This document shows positions 42,474-51,698 of a stretch of DNA of 64,000 nucleotides, piece after piece. Source of the DNA: Panonychus citri (lineage: Eukaryota > Arthropoda > Arachnida > Trombidiformes > Tetranychidae); NCBI RefSeq assembly GCF_014898815.1, contig NW_026515454.1, positions 868,001 through 932,000 of the forward strand, in the 5' to 3' direction. Position 1 is the first letter of the stretch; each line of letters opens with the position of its first letter. A program made the translations under genes and the position numbers. The notes under the pieces are model-generated. The model was not told the origin of the DNA and ran no database searches. It worked only from the letters and a program-made list of their open reading frames with translations.

Positions 42474-43370
42474 TTATTCATTACCAGTTGAACCAAAACC
42501 TGAAGCGTTTCTTGAAGTTTCACAAGGAGCTTCAGTGGTTTGTTTCAGTTGGTTTACATATGATTTAAAATGAATTTGAGCTACTGGTAAGCCTTCTACA
42601 ATTTTATGTACCTTATTGTTTCGGTTATGAAGAATAATATTTATTTCTTTCGAAGCATTTTTTTTTATAATTGATTCGATCACGTCAACACCGAAATCAG
42701 CAAGCAATCGAGAACCAATGAGATGAGCATAAACATTTTCGGGTAGAGATAATCCAATGTTAGTTGGATAAACAGCTCTTTCACCAGGTTGTAAAGTAAC
42801 ATCTCTATCAGAATATAAATAAAACTTTGATATTCCATCAGACGGTTTTGCCATATGAACACTAATTTGCTCGATGGTTTTCATAACTTTCACCGATTTA
42901 TTGAATTCAGAGTTAATCGGTTCAGATCCAGTAGATGAATTAGGAGCAACTGAGACTTTACAATTTTTTTCAGGTTCTTTTCCATGTTTAAAGATGAGAA
43001 CTTCTTTTGGCTCGTGAAACGGTTCGAAAATTATTTGAGAAAACCTTTCTCCTTCTTTTATAACTTGAGAATTATTACTATTATTTATAATCAAAACCTT
43101 AACTTCTCCATGAAAGTCTGGATCGATCACTCCAGCACCAACATCCAAACCTTTCAACGCAAACGAACTTCTAGATGCTATTCTTCCGTAAATTCCATCA
43201 GGCATTTCGAGCGCAATTCCTGTTCCAATTATTGCTCTTGACCAAGGGTTGAGATTTTTAGATTCAATTGCATACAGATCCCATCCAGCAGCATTCACTG
43301 TAGAACGTCGAGGGATTTTAGCGATAGAGTTTAACTTATAAAAAGAAACAGATGAGTTGATTATATTCAT
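42474..43370 (-). CDS. Two-domain (fused) dUTPase of element 2
   Basis: 298 residues; hydrolyses dUTP to keep uracil out of element DNA. Domain 1 carries motifs 1-4: AAGWDLYA (~28), GRIASRSSFALKG (~61), GAGVIDPDFHGEVKVLI (~76) and GERFSQIIFEPF (~103). Domain 2 (~160-275) repeats the fold but has lost motifs (HLIGSRLLADFGVDV). The mobile C-terminal motif 5, ASGFGSTG (~290), follows domain 2. Cellular enzymes are trimers of one domain; a tandem fusion with a single set of motifs recalls the monomeric herpesvirus type, although there the motif distribution differs. The only minus-strand gene in the element; its TATA box is at 43451-43460. Frame intact, so probably functional. Confidence 0.88.
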   Translation of the reverse strand: MNIINSSVSFYKLNSIAKIPRRSTVNAAGWDLYAIESKNLNPWSRAIIGTGIALEMPDGIYGRIASRSSFALKGLDVGAGVIDPDFHGEVKVLIINNSNNSQVIKEGERFSQIIFEPFHEPKEVLIFKHGKEPEKNCKVSVAPNSSTGSEPINSEFNKSVKVMKTIEQISVHMAKPSDGISKFYLYSDRDVTLQPGERAVYPTNIGLSLPENVYAHLIGSRLLADFGVDVIESIIKKNASKEINIILHNRNNKVHKIVEGLPVAQIHFKSYVNQLKQTTEAPCETSRNASGFGSTGNE

Positions 43371-44141
43371 TTTTCAAAACTTTTCACTGGTTAAAAAAGA
43401 ACAGTAAGATGTTGTTGGTGAACTGAATGAAGTTTAAAGATTTTATTTAGTTTATATACACTTATCAAATCCCACCCATTTTTCTTCATGAACTCAATAA
43501 TTGTAATAGATAAATTTAAAATTCATAAATGATTTAAAAGACGTGATTTGAAGATTAAAAGATAACGAGCTTATCAACTAAAACCAATCAAGTTAAATTA
43601 TTCAACCATATCAGATTCAAATTATATTTTCTTATAACCATATCAGATAAAAATAGTACAAACAAATTATATACTATGAAATGTTTAAATTCAATGTTTG
43701 TAGTTAACTAAACCGTGAGTAAAATCAGATTAGATTATTCAGTTGAGATAATTATAAAATTGCTTGATCAAACATTAGATAATTAATTGAAGTTGTTAAA
43801 TTAACCTTAACAGAAATAATATAAAAAACGCTTTTAGTATTAAGAATATAATCAAGATAAGCTCTTTAATATACAAAACGTTCACATGTTCAAACAAGCA
43901 TATATAATTTATCAAACATGATCTTTAAAGTTCTAATTTGATCTCTCAATCATGGAAGGAGATTTGTTTGAAATCTAAAAATCTAAGTTTTTATATTTTG
44001 ATACCTGTTAATATCATATTCATGAATATAATTGTGTTTAATTAAAATTTAGAGTTCACACCCATTTGAAAAGTTAAAAGTATATAAAAAAGAGTTGGAA
44101 TTGAAATAATCATCAGTATTGCAATACTTTTGATACATCAA
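43371..44141. promoter_or_regulatory. Divergent promoter region between dUTPase and polymerase
   Basis: About 770 bp, AT-rich, non-coding. TATATAAA on the minus strand at 43451-43460 lies about 85 bp before the dUTPase ATG. TATATAAAAAAG at 44081-44092 lies 61 bp before the polymerase ATG on the plus strand. This is a head-to-head early-gene promoter layout. Confidence 0.6.
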
Positions 44142-47100
44142 ATGTCTAAAACTTTTTCACGTTGTGCACATTGTAGTAAAAAATTCAAAAAAGAAACAAA
44201 TCTTATTTTTCATCAACAGTTATGTAAAAGTACTCAAGTTTCTGTTTCACGAAACCTAAAATTGAATTTACCTGGTGATTTTACTTTGCAAAAACAAGCC
44301 TTTTACAAATCTTTGAATGTATATTATAAAAGTTTTACTGAAAATTTCTTTGACATCGAAAATGCTCTTAAATCTGAAAGTGGTAATCTAAAACAATTGC
44401 TATCAACTTTTCTTGAAGTCTTAGGATTGTTAAAAGTGCAAATTGGAATCTGTTGTGAATTCTATAGATATGATGGCTTTGAAATTGTATGGATAGATCC
44501 AATGTTCAATTCAAGTTTGAAGCCACTTACCTCTATTGATCTTTATAATCAATTTCTCGATGATTGCTATTTTGAAATATCAGTAGACTTTGATTCATTC
44601 AATCAAAAAGGTAGTGGATGGATTCTGAATAAGGTAAAACTCATCGAAATTCGTATTGGCAAGTATATTCCATTACGTGGAGGGTGTAAAAAGAAATCAT
44701 TACCTGGATTTATTTCATCGAAAGGAGCAATAATTCAACTTGAAGCCACAACTGACTGTTTCATGTGGAGTGTACTCGCTGCTATTTATCCAGTTCAAAA
44801 AAACGCTTCTCGATTATCTAAATACATCGCACTATCACAAAATCATAACTTCAATGGTTATAAAGGTTATGTTGAACTTGATCGCATTCAATTTTTTGAA
44901 AAGAGAAATTCTATTTCAGTTAATGTTTATACTTTCTATTTTACTGGAAAAATGGAAGCTCCGATGCCACTCTACGTTTCTAAGAAACGTTTTGAAAAAC
45001 ATGCTAATTTATTATTATATGAAGACCATTATTGGCCAATTAAAAATTTCAACCGTTTAATTGGAAGTAAACAATCTCGTTATCACCATTTTTGTGAAAA
45101 TTGTTTAACTGGATTTTTAACATCTGAAAAGTGCTTTGAACATACTAAAGACTGTTACAAATTCAAGCCATCTAAAATTATAACACCTGATCTTGGAACA
45201 AGAATGTTTTTCAAACAATATGGAAAAATGGTAAAATATCCGTTTATAATATATGCTGATTTTGAAACGCTATGCAAACCTGTTGAAAGCTGCGTAAATC
45301 GAAATACGTTTGAATATCAAGAGCATGTTCCTTCAAGTTTTGGCTATGTGATTGTAAATAATCATGGTAAAATTGTTAAATATGTTTCTCATCGTGGTCC
45401 CGATAGTGCTGTTGTTTTTTTGAGATCAATCAATGAATCATGTGAAAAAATCATAAATGCAATCAATCGGAGATTTTCACAGCTCAGGATGACGTTAAAA
45501 GATCAACAAGCTTTTGAATACGCAACGAAATGTCATATATGTGAAACAGACTTTATTTCCGGTGATACAAAAGTGAGAGATCATGACCATTTCACGGGTT
45601 TATTCAGGGGTGCTGCTCATGGTCGTTGTAATTTACAATTACAAATACCTGAAGACATCCCAATCGTTTTTCATAATTTAAAAAATTTTGATGCTCATAT
45701 ATTGATAAAAGCTATACAAACTAAGATGTATAAACAAATCAATATCATACCTCAAAATACTGAAAAATACATTTCATTTTCATTTGATAATATAAAGTTT
45801 ATAGATAGTTATGCTTTTTTGAGCAGCTCATTAGATATTCTGTCTCAAGATTTAGATGAAGCATTCAAAAATTCATTTTTATTACAGCAATTCAGACCAG
45901 AAGATCTCAATTTTGTATCCGCTAAAGCATCTCTCCCATATGACTATCTAAATCATTTTGATCGATTTGAAGAGACTAGTTTACCTTGTTACGAATTCTT
46001 CTATAATAAAATGAAAAGAGAAAATATCGATAGAAATGTATATGATAACATGATAGCTCTTTGGAATCATTTCAAGATACAGAATATTGGTGAGTTTCAA
46101 GACATTTATCAAAAAATTGACGTTGTTTTGTTAGCAGCTGTTTTCGAAAATTTTAGAAATATCAGTTATGAACAATTCAAGCTTGATCCACCTCACTTTT
46201 ATTCAGCACCAGGATTAACTTGGGCTGCAGCATTAAAGTCAACAAAAGTGAAAATTGATTTATTGAGTGATATTGACATGATAATGCTTTTTGAAAAAGG
46301 AATAAGAGGTGGTATTTCATCAGCATCGAAAAGATATGAGAAAGCTAATATTCCTGGAACTGAAGATTTTCAACCCGACGAAGAAGCTAAGTTCATAACA
46401 TATCTTGACGTAAATAACCTGTATGGTTTTGCTCTACAACAACTCTACCAATATCAAATTTCAGATTTATTGAAAATACTGAATTTGATCATATATATAA
46501 TCAATGTATCAATTCAAATACCGATGAAGATGAAACTGGTTATGTATTCGAAGTTGATATAGACTATCCTCTTCATCTACATGATCTTCATAAAGATTAT
46601 CCTCTAGCCCCTGAACGCATCTCAATAGACAATGAACAACTGAGTCAATTACAGCTGGATATACTGGATAAAACACAAAGACCACGAACAAAATGTGAAA
46701 AACTGATTGCAACATTTCTCAAAAGGGAAAAATATGTTGTTCATCAAAGAAATCTAAAGTTTTACGTTAAAAATGGAATGATCGTAACAAAAATCCATCG
46801 TATTGTTTCTTTCAAACAATCTTGCTGGCTGAAAGACTATATTTTACTCTGTACATATAAGAGAATGGCCAGTAAATCTAATTTCGAAAAAAACTTTTGG
46901 AAATTATTAGTTAACGCAATCTATGGGAAATCAATCGAAGATGTTCGTAAACATACTGAGATTAGATTAGAAACATCCCTTGATGGAACAATCAAACAAA
47001 TGCAAAAGCCACTCGTTGAACGTTTTTTTATTCTAGATGAACAAAAAGCACTCTTCAAGATGCGAAGGAAAAGAGTGTATCTTAATAAACCAATATTTGT

Positions 47101-47727
47101 GGGTTTTACTGTTCTAGAAATATCGAAATTACACATGTACCAGCTGCATTACTGATGCTGTTGCTTGCTGATGTGTTTAAAACCTATTATGACAAAAGGA
47201 TCGAGTTACTTTACACGGATACTGATAGCTTCATTTATTCAATCAAAACTGAAAATATACACAACGATTTTCATCATTTATCATGCATCTTTGATTTTTC
47301 TGATTATCCAGTTGATCATTCAAGTAAATTACAAAATGATATACACAAAAAAAAGTTGGGTTATCTTAAAGATGAGATGAATGGAAAAAATATACTGGAG
47401 TTCATTGCACTCAAATCTAAAGTATATTGTTTCCGAACTGATGAAACAGTTAAAAAAACAGCAAAAGGTGTGCAAAAAGTGGTACTTAAGAAGATGGTTA
47501 CATTCAATGACTACAAATCAGCCTTGATCTCACACGAACTACTTTATCAGAATATGCGTTCTATTCGAAGCTTACGTCATATAATAAGCACAATCCAGAC
47601 AAGGAAGCTAGCTTTGAACCCATTTGATGATAAGCGCTATTTATTGGAAAATGGAATTGATACACTACCGTTTGGACATTATTTAACTCAAAATCATTCA
47701 TGTGAGAAAGATCAAATAGATAAATAA
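44142..47727 (+). pseudogene. Protein-primed family-B DNA polymerase of element 2, two frameshifts
   Basis: Residues from ATG 44142: C2H2-type finger CAHCSKKF (~8); a cysteine-peptidase-like segment with TTDCFMWSVLAA (~203) and HYWPIKN (~297); a second finger CENCLTGF (~316); exonuclease I YADFETL (~372); a CHIC...DHDHFTG...GRCN zinc/HNH-like module (~465-495); exonuclease II FHNLKNFDAH (~510); motif A YLDVNNLYG (~754). Frame then changes near 46440-46470. Motif B, FWKLLVNAIYGK, is in the second frame (near 46900), and after another shift near 47110-47155 motif C, YTDTDS, is in the third (near 47216). Catalytic motifs survive but the gene is split in three. Motif A differs from element 1 (DFTSLYP), marking a distinct polymerase lineage. 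Confidence 0.9.
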
Positions 47728-47846
47728 ACCAGTTTTGTCTTTATGTTTCATATAAGAACGAATCACTCAAAGTTAACCGACATTCGTTTCAACAAGTGTT
47801 AAGTGTTAACATCTCAATTCAACTATTTATATTTATATAATATTTA

Positions 47847-48341
47847 ATGTTTTTTAATTCACTTGATTGTCCTAAAGTTTGTAATATTGTAACATTGTGG
47901 GATTTGAATAAAAAAGTTTCAATCGTTGGTAAATCAGGAAAAAAGAAAAAGTTCAACGCTGATATTTATAGATCTGGAAGAAGTAGACTTTTGGTTTTCG
48001 GATCCGGAAAATTCATTGCAACTGGTTTCAAAACTGAAAAAGAAACAAGTGAGTTTGTCAATAAGACTTTTCCAGAAGCTGTTCTATTGAAGATAGTTAA
48101 TATTACTGCAAGTAAAAAATTCGCTATTCCAATAAGCTCGAAAAAAATCTTTGAAAGTAATTTGGATGTTGTATATGAACCTGAACTATTTCCGGCATTG
48201 AATTGGAAAGAGGACGGGGTTTCCTTTATTTATTACCCTAAAGGATCATTAATACTAACTGGGGCGAAATCTTTGGAACAGTTGGATCGAGCTTATTCAT
48301 TATTTCACAAAAGATTTTATCAAATTCACAATGATGAATAA
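47847..48341 (+). CDS. TATA-binding-protein-like protein of element 2
   Basis: 164 residues. Repeat 1: VCNIVTLWDL, KKFNADIYRS, LLVFGSGKFIATGFKTE. Repeat 2: VVYEPELFPALNW, FIYYPKGSLILTGAKS. YEPELFP and the GK...TGAK signature are TBP hallmarks, and all four minor-groove-inserting positions are aromatic (F, F, F, Y). It lacks an N-terminal domain. Intact frame, ATG preceded by ATTTATATAATATTTA. Its stop overlaps the next start (ATGATGAATAA). Shares only TBP-type motifs with the element 1 copy, so the two diverged long ago or were acquired separately. Likely directs Pol II to element promoters. Confidence 0.85.
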   Translation: MFFNSLDCPKVCNIVTLWDLNKKVSIVGKSGKKKKFNADIYRSGRSRLLVFGSGKFIATGFKTEKETSEFVNKTFPEAVLLKIVNITASKKFAIPISSKKIFESNLDVVYEPELFPALNWKEDGVSFIYYPKGSLILTGAKSLEQLDRAYSLFHKRFYQIHNDE

Positions 48342-48837
48342 CATTTGTGCCTTTTTAGACGTTCAAGGGTATTACTGCAATAATAAATTTTACCCACGTG
48401 AGATAGCTGTACTTGCCGACGACACTTTGATTTGTTTAAATGTATATACAGGGTTACAATTAAAAACTTTGAATGAATCTGAGAGGAAGCAAGCCTCTTA
48501 TAATTTTAAATTTACTCATGGTTTGAAATTTGAAACAGATGAAACACATATGCATATAAATCAAGTATCAACATTTTTAAAGCTATTTTATAAGGCTAGA
48601 GTTGATTGTGATAAGTTTTTAATCGCTTGCAAATCAAGAGAAGCTGAAGATGTACTAAGAGATGCCATGATCCCTAGAATAAACCTTAATAATATTGGTG
48701 CAACCTGGTCTATAATTAAACGAGAATCACAAGCTTGTCCTCTTCATTATAATGATAAAATGAAATGCTCATTAAATATTGTAATGTGGCTAAAATCTTG
48801 GGTTGAAACTCAAAAAATATATAAAAATATTGACTAA
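48331..48837 (+). CDS. Unknown protein of element 2 with N-terminal FLDVQGYY motif
   Basis: 168 residues; start overlaps the TBP-like stop. N terminus AFLDVQGYYCNNKFYPREIAVL, mid HGLKFETDETHMHI, C terminus SQACPLHYNDKMKCSLNIVM. I recall similar short proteins (F-hD-h(E/Q)G-F start, C-x-x-H near the end) beside Polinton-type genes in arthropods, but no characterised function. The first strand with Asp recalls DEDD-exonuclease/RNase H folds, yet a full catalytic set is not evident. No counterpart in element 1. Confidence 0.6.
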   Translation: MMNNICAFLDVQGYYCNNKFYPREIAVLADDTLICLNVYTGLQLKTLNESERKQASYNFKFTHGLKFETDETHMHINQVSTFLKLFYKARVDCDKFLIACKSREAEDVLRDAMIPRINLNNIGATWSIIKRESQACPLHYNDKMKCSLNIVMWLKSWVETQKIYKNID

Positions 48838-48903
48838 TTCAGAAAAAAAATGTATAAGAACTTATTAATAATAAATTTACAATGAATTATATACTTATTA
48901 ATA

Positions 48904-49539
48904 ATGGAAGGTTATCAAATTTATTTAAAGCATCCCTTTACAATGGTAATAGCTGGTCCAACAAGTTCTGGAAAAACTTTTTGGTTAAAAAAATTAATCG
49001 AGGGAGCATCAAAATTCTCATACCCAGAACCTAAAACGATTACTTACTTCTATAGTGAATATCAAGAATTATTTAATACACTACCTTCTGTTAAATTCAT
49101 TCATGGGTTTTCAGAAACTTTATTGAATAAATTCGATGGTAGTAGTCCTCAATGGATTATCATTGATGATCTTATGCATGAATCAGTTAATAGTAAGGTA
49201 ATATCAGAGCTCTTTACAAAAGGTAGTCATCATAAAAATCTATCGATTATATTAGTAATGCAAAACTTTTTTATAAAAGGAAGTGAAATTCGTAATATTA
49301 CACTGAATGCTAACTATATCGTTTTATTCAAAAATCCAAGAAATAAATCTATTGCTACAAGTATTGGTCGTCAAATTTATCCAGGAAGCATACGAAAATT
49401 TCAGGCTGTGTTTGAAGATGCAACTAGAGAACCATTTACATACTTATTTTTGGATATGAAAAATGATACACATGAAGAAGTAAGACTACTAACAAATGTT
49501 TTGGAAGAAAAAGAGTATATAACTGTGTATCAAATTTAG
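48904..49539 (+). CDS. A32/FtsK-type genome-packaging ATPase of element 2
   Basis: 211 residues, intact. Walker A GPTSSGKT (~18-25), Walker B WIIIDDLMHE (~84-93) and a sensor-like ILVMQNFF (~118). Homologous end to end with 16091-16714, including C-terminal ITVYQI versus VTVYEI. Expected to pump DNA into capsids. It starts the late block, which continues with closely spaced genes. Confidence 0.92.
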   Translation: MEGYQIYLKHPFTMVIAGPTSSGKTFWLKKLIEGASKFSYPEPKTITYFYSEYQELFNTLPSVKFIHGFSETLLNKFDGSSPQWIIIDDLMHESVNSKVISELFTKGSHHKNLSIILVMQNFFIKGSEIRNITLNANYIVLFKNPRNKSIATSIGRQIYPGSIRKFQAVFEDATREPFTYLFLDMKNDTHEEVRLLTNVLEEKEYITVYQI

Positions 49540-49541
49540 TT

Positions 49542-49549
49542 TATATAAG
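49542..49549 (+). promoter_or_regulatory. TATA box before the GG protein of element 2
   Basis: TATATAAG begins three bases after the ATPase stop and 67 bp before the ATG at 49609. Confidence 0.45.
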
Positions 49550-49608
49550 ATTTAAATACAATTTTTGATTATCTAACATAAAATCCGGTGTAATTTTATC
49601 TTTAAATT

Positions 49609-49950
49609 ATGGCTGTTTCTGATGCAATAGAAATGTACCCGTACTTGAAAAAACTCTGTAAGAAACATTCAAAAAGTAAACGAGGAAAAATAATTGAAGG
49701 ATGTCCGAGAAAAGTTTATAAAACAATAAATGAAATTTCCAGAAATGTACTTACAGGTAATATAAGACTTAATAAAAAACAGATGAAAAAAATCAAACCA
49801 CATAAAACCATTGTGAGGAAATTAGCTAAAAATAGTTCTCTCAAAAATACGAAAAGAATTTTACTACAACACGGTGGTGCTTTACCCGCATTACTTTTAC
49901 CAGCGATTTCATTACTAGCTAGTGTAGTTACGGAAAAGTTCATAAAATGA
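49609..49950 (+). CDS. Small basic GG-motif capsid/core protein (pX-like) of element 2
   Basis: 113 residues, intact: a lysine-rich body (KKLCKKHSKSKRGK, KKQMKKIKPHK) and a C terminus LLQHGGALPALLLPAISLLA. The GG followed by a hydrophobic tail parallels QSGGYLPIIIP in element 1 and suggests adenain processing at Gly-Gly. Stop and next start overlap as ATGA, a tight late-gene arrangement. A core or membrane-active capsid role is inferred. Confidence 0.7.
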   Translation: MAVSDAIEMYPYLKKLCKKHSKSKRGKIIEGCPRKVYKTINEISRNVLTGNIRLNKKQMKKIKPHKTIVRKLAKNSSLKNTKRILLQHGGALPALLLPAISLLASVVTEKFIK

Positions 49951-50684
49951 ATGCATTCACTAAGATGGTTTTAATATCTGAAGATGAATATAAAAATAAA
50001 TGTCAAGTATTAGATACAAGCATTATGAAAAAAATTATGTCTATGAATATGGATAATGCAACTAAAGTAAAGATAGCTAATAATGCGTTATTAAAACATA
50101 TATTAAAAAGTCAAAAGGAGCAGAATAATACATTGATAAATGAAAAACCTAATATACCATTAGAAAAAGAGCGTTCAACATCTAACTGGTCTGAAATCTC
50201 TGATGATCAGAAATTTGAAAGTATCCTGAATGATTCATTTGAACCTGAAACACAAACACTTACGAACAAGCCGAGTCATAGTGACAATTTTTCTTCAACA
50301 CCAATTCCATCTTCTACTGTTTCAACTTCAGAATCAACGCAAAAGTCTAGAGCTTATGATTTAGAAAAAGCATTACGTGAAATTCCTTCATTAGTGACAA
50401 TAGATGGAAAAGTTTTAAGAGCTAATGGAAGTGAGTATCATAATAGTAATATAAAAAGAATTGTCAATTTTTTATGTTTGTTTAAGACTACACAAGCTAA
50501 GAAAATGGCTACACCAATAGGCACGGAGCGTGTTATACAAGAAATTGAGAAACTACCTTATCTTTTTGATCAAGTTAATAATTCACCTGCTTTAAGACGA
50601 TTTGGTGATAAAGGAAAATCATATGAAACATGGAAGAAGCTTTCAGAGATGAATACTTCTCTATCGAAAGACTGGGAGCTTTAG
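49947..50684 (+). CDS. Unknown late protein of element 2
   Basis: 245 residues starting in the ATGA overlap. N-terminal helical part with MVLISEDEYKNK, a Ser/Thr/Pro-rich middle (PIPSSTVSTSESTQ) and a structured C-terminal half (LVTIDGKVLRANGSEYHNSN). Occupies the slot before integrase, as in element 1, with its 3' end overlapping the integrase start. A virion core or scaffold role is possible by position; no domain recognised. Confidence 0.65.
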   Translation: MNAFTKMVLISEDEYKNKCQVLDTSIMKKIMSMNMDNATKVKIANNALLKHILKSQKEQNNTLINEKPNIPLEKERSTSNWSEISDDQKFESILNDSFEPETQTLTNKPSHSDNFSSTPIPSSTVSTSESTQKSRAYDLEKALREIPSLVTIDGKVLRANGSEYHNSNIKRIVNFLCLFKTTQAKKMATPIGTERVIQEIEKLPYLFDQVNNSPALRRFGDKGKSYETWKKLSEMNTSLSKDWEL

Positions 50685-51698
50685 GAGGTGTATATCGATT
50701 ATATAGAGCTCTTAAGAAAAAATACCCAAGTGTTTCATATTTAAAAGTTAAAAGCTGGTTAGAAAAACAGAATACATATAATTTATTTAAACAAGTAAAG
50801 AAAAATTTTAAGGTTACCAATTATCGTGACGTCAATAGATGAACAATGGCAAGCTGATTTGATGGATGTTTCATGGCTTCAAAAATCAAATAACGGTTGT
50901 AAATATTTATTAAATGTAATCGACTGTTTGAGTCGCTATGCTTGGTCTGTCCCCTTAAAATCAAAAACCAGTGATGATGTTATAAACGGTTTCAAAAAGA
51001 TTTTTTCAATGGGAAGGGTACCTACTAAAATACAGACTGATCAAGGCGCTGAATTTAAAAATAGAAATGTTCAACAGTTTTTTAAGCAGAAGAATATTTT
51101 TCATTTTACAACAACAGATGATTTAATCAAATGTGCAATAGTTGAACGATTCAATAGAACATTACGAACAAGGTTATATAGATATTTATTTTATAGCAAT
51201 ACACACAAGTATTATGACATCCTTCAAAGTTTGATTAAAAGTTATAACGAGTCTTATCATCGAACTATACAAATGGCTCCATCTTCTGTAACAGAAGAAA
51301 CTCGTTCTCAGGCAATAATTAATATAAGAAAAACTCATAAAGTAGCTCAAAGCTTACAAAAACCATACACCATCGGAGAAAAAGTGCGTATAAGTAGACG
51401 TAAAAAACATTTTGAAAAAGGTGCGACAAATAATTTCAGCGAAGAAATTTTTGAAATTTATAAAGTTAAGAAAACCGATCAAGGATATATTTACCGTTTG
51501 AAAGACACTGCTGGTGAATTTATAACATCTTTATTCTATCATTACGAGCTCTGTCCCGCAATTCTAGGCGATCTCTTCAACGTTGAGGTTCTTAAAACAC
51601 GCATAAATAAAAAAACCAAAAAGAAAGAGTTTTTTGTTAAGTGGATAGGATATCCTGATAAATTCAATAGTTGGGTAGAAAATGTGGAATCAACCTGA
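50630..51698 (+). pseudogene. Integrase with chromodomain of element 2, one frameshift
   Basis: 50630-50842 encodes the N-terminal helical part (ERLGALGGVYRLYRALKKKY). The core continues in another frame from about 50826: IDEQWQADLMDV (first Asp), QTDQGAEFKNR (second Asp), IVERFNRTLR (Glu), then a C-terminal chromodomain KKEFFVKWIGYPDKFNSW. The shift falls near 50820-50830, just before the conserved IDEQW. All three catalytic acids survive. The 3' end overlaps the next gene start (ATGTGGAATC at 51682). Confidence 0.88.
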
